Assembly: GCA_964457365.1 (NCBI GenBank)
Contig: CAYWFP010000002.1
Span: 38,615-102,614, forward strand
DNA from: CAYWFP01 sp964457365
GTDB taxonomy: Bacteria; Planctomycetota; SZUA-567
Reading direction: 5' to 3'
DNA: 64,000 bases
The notes below the pieces were generated by a model. The model saw only the letters and a program-made list of their open reading frames with translations, was not told the origin of the DNA and ran no database searches. A program made the translations under genes and the position numbers. This document shows, in pieces, positions 63,838-64,000 of this stretch; position 1 is the first letter of the stretch; every line of letters begins with the position of its first letter.

Positions 63838-64000
63838 AGTTTAATATACTGTCCCCGGAATGCCCGCCCCTCTCGAATGCCTCGCCGGAATGCCTCGTCG
63901 GGTAGCGCAACGCCCGGATGCCCGCAAGTTTAATATGCTGTCCCCGGAATGCCCTGCAAGTTTAATATACTGTCCCCGGAATGCCCGCCGCTAAATGCCC
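63838..64000. repeat. REP array 5' of the RAYT transposase
   Basis: Three copies of AAGTTTAATATACTGTCCCC (one with a T-to-C-type change, ATATGCTG) followed by GGAATGCC lie between 63838 and the window edge, with shorter CCGGAATGCC units. The flanking CGCAACGCCCGGATG also recurs. It continues past the window. Confidence 0.8.

Overview
The window is G+C-rich bacterial chromosome, and its gene mix points to the PVC superphylum (Planctomycetes/Lentisphaerae-like); this is a tentative inference. Supporting signs are a sulfatase plus a sulfatase remnant, AraC and LacI regulators among unusual glycoside hydrolases (GH65, GH71, a DUF5696-like enzyme), several large secreted TPR/transglutaminase-like proteins, a small frameshifted protein resembling short hypothetical proteins I associate with planctomycetes, and C-terminal D/N/G-rich repeats typical of secreted PVC proteins. 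A run of exactly 100 N (63070-63169) shows that this is a scaffolded draft, probably metagenomic, assembly. No complete tRNA, rRNA or CRISPR array was seen.

Layout, left part. A HEAT-repeat protein runs off the left edge (minus strand). A minus-strand cluster hsp20-lon-sialidase-like-flavoprotein (6034 down to 1530) follows. On the plus strand are a glucuronate-isomerase-like enzyme and an unusual lipoprotein-RDD-Maf fusion. Then come a nucleoside hydrolase (minus), a membrane spermidine-synthase-like protein (plus), and the minus-strand genes for a secreted peptidyl-prolyl isomerase, a primary-type sigma factor and HU. A HEAT-S41 protease and folC lie on the plus strand. A FlgM-like gene sits behind a near-perfect sigma-28 promoter, and a Phd/RelE-type toxin-antitoxin pair is flanked by REP-like repeats.

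Middle part. A four-gene operon (TPR protein, TolQ/ExbB, TolR/ExbD, and a 1010-residue protein with two PD40/TolB-like propellers joined by a TonB/TolA-like rod) looks like a rearranged Tol energy-transduction system (22257-28508). A patch of mobile debris follows: tRNA 3'-end fragments, a 51-residue membrane protein, a transposase remnant, an AAA_14/DUF4143 ATPase and a decayed AT-rich gene. Next is a carbohydrate block (31313-40460): GH65 phosphorylase with beta-phosphoglucomutase, a GH71-like enzyme interrupted by an in-frame stop, divergent AraC and LacI regulators, and a DUF5696-like enzyme. Together these suggest uptake and phosphorolysis of alpha-linked glucans.

Right part. A receiver-only response regulator and a zinc-ribbon miniprotein precede minus-strand housekeeping genes (ftsK, uppP, dut, a stand-alone CoaB domain), a cytoplasmic sulfatase and an HPr-like-domain protein. 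Two paralogous envelope proteins and two giant DUF3857/transglutaminase/TPR proteins with a pentapeptide-repeat partner follow. Finally argS, a small membrane protein and a TMEM43-family gene lie on the plus strand. The TMEM43 gene is broken by a REP-associated tyrosine transposase (RAYT) and its REP repeats, and the scaffold gap lies inside that transposase.
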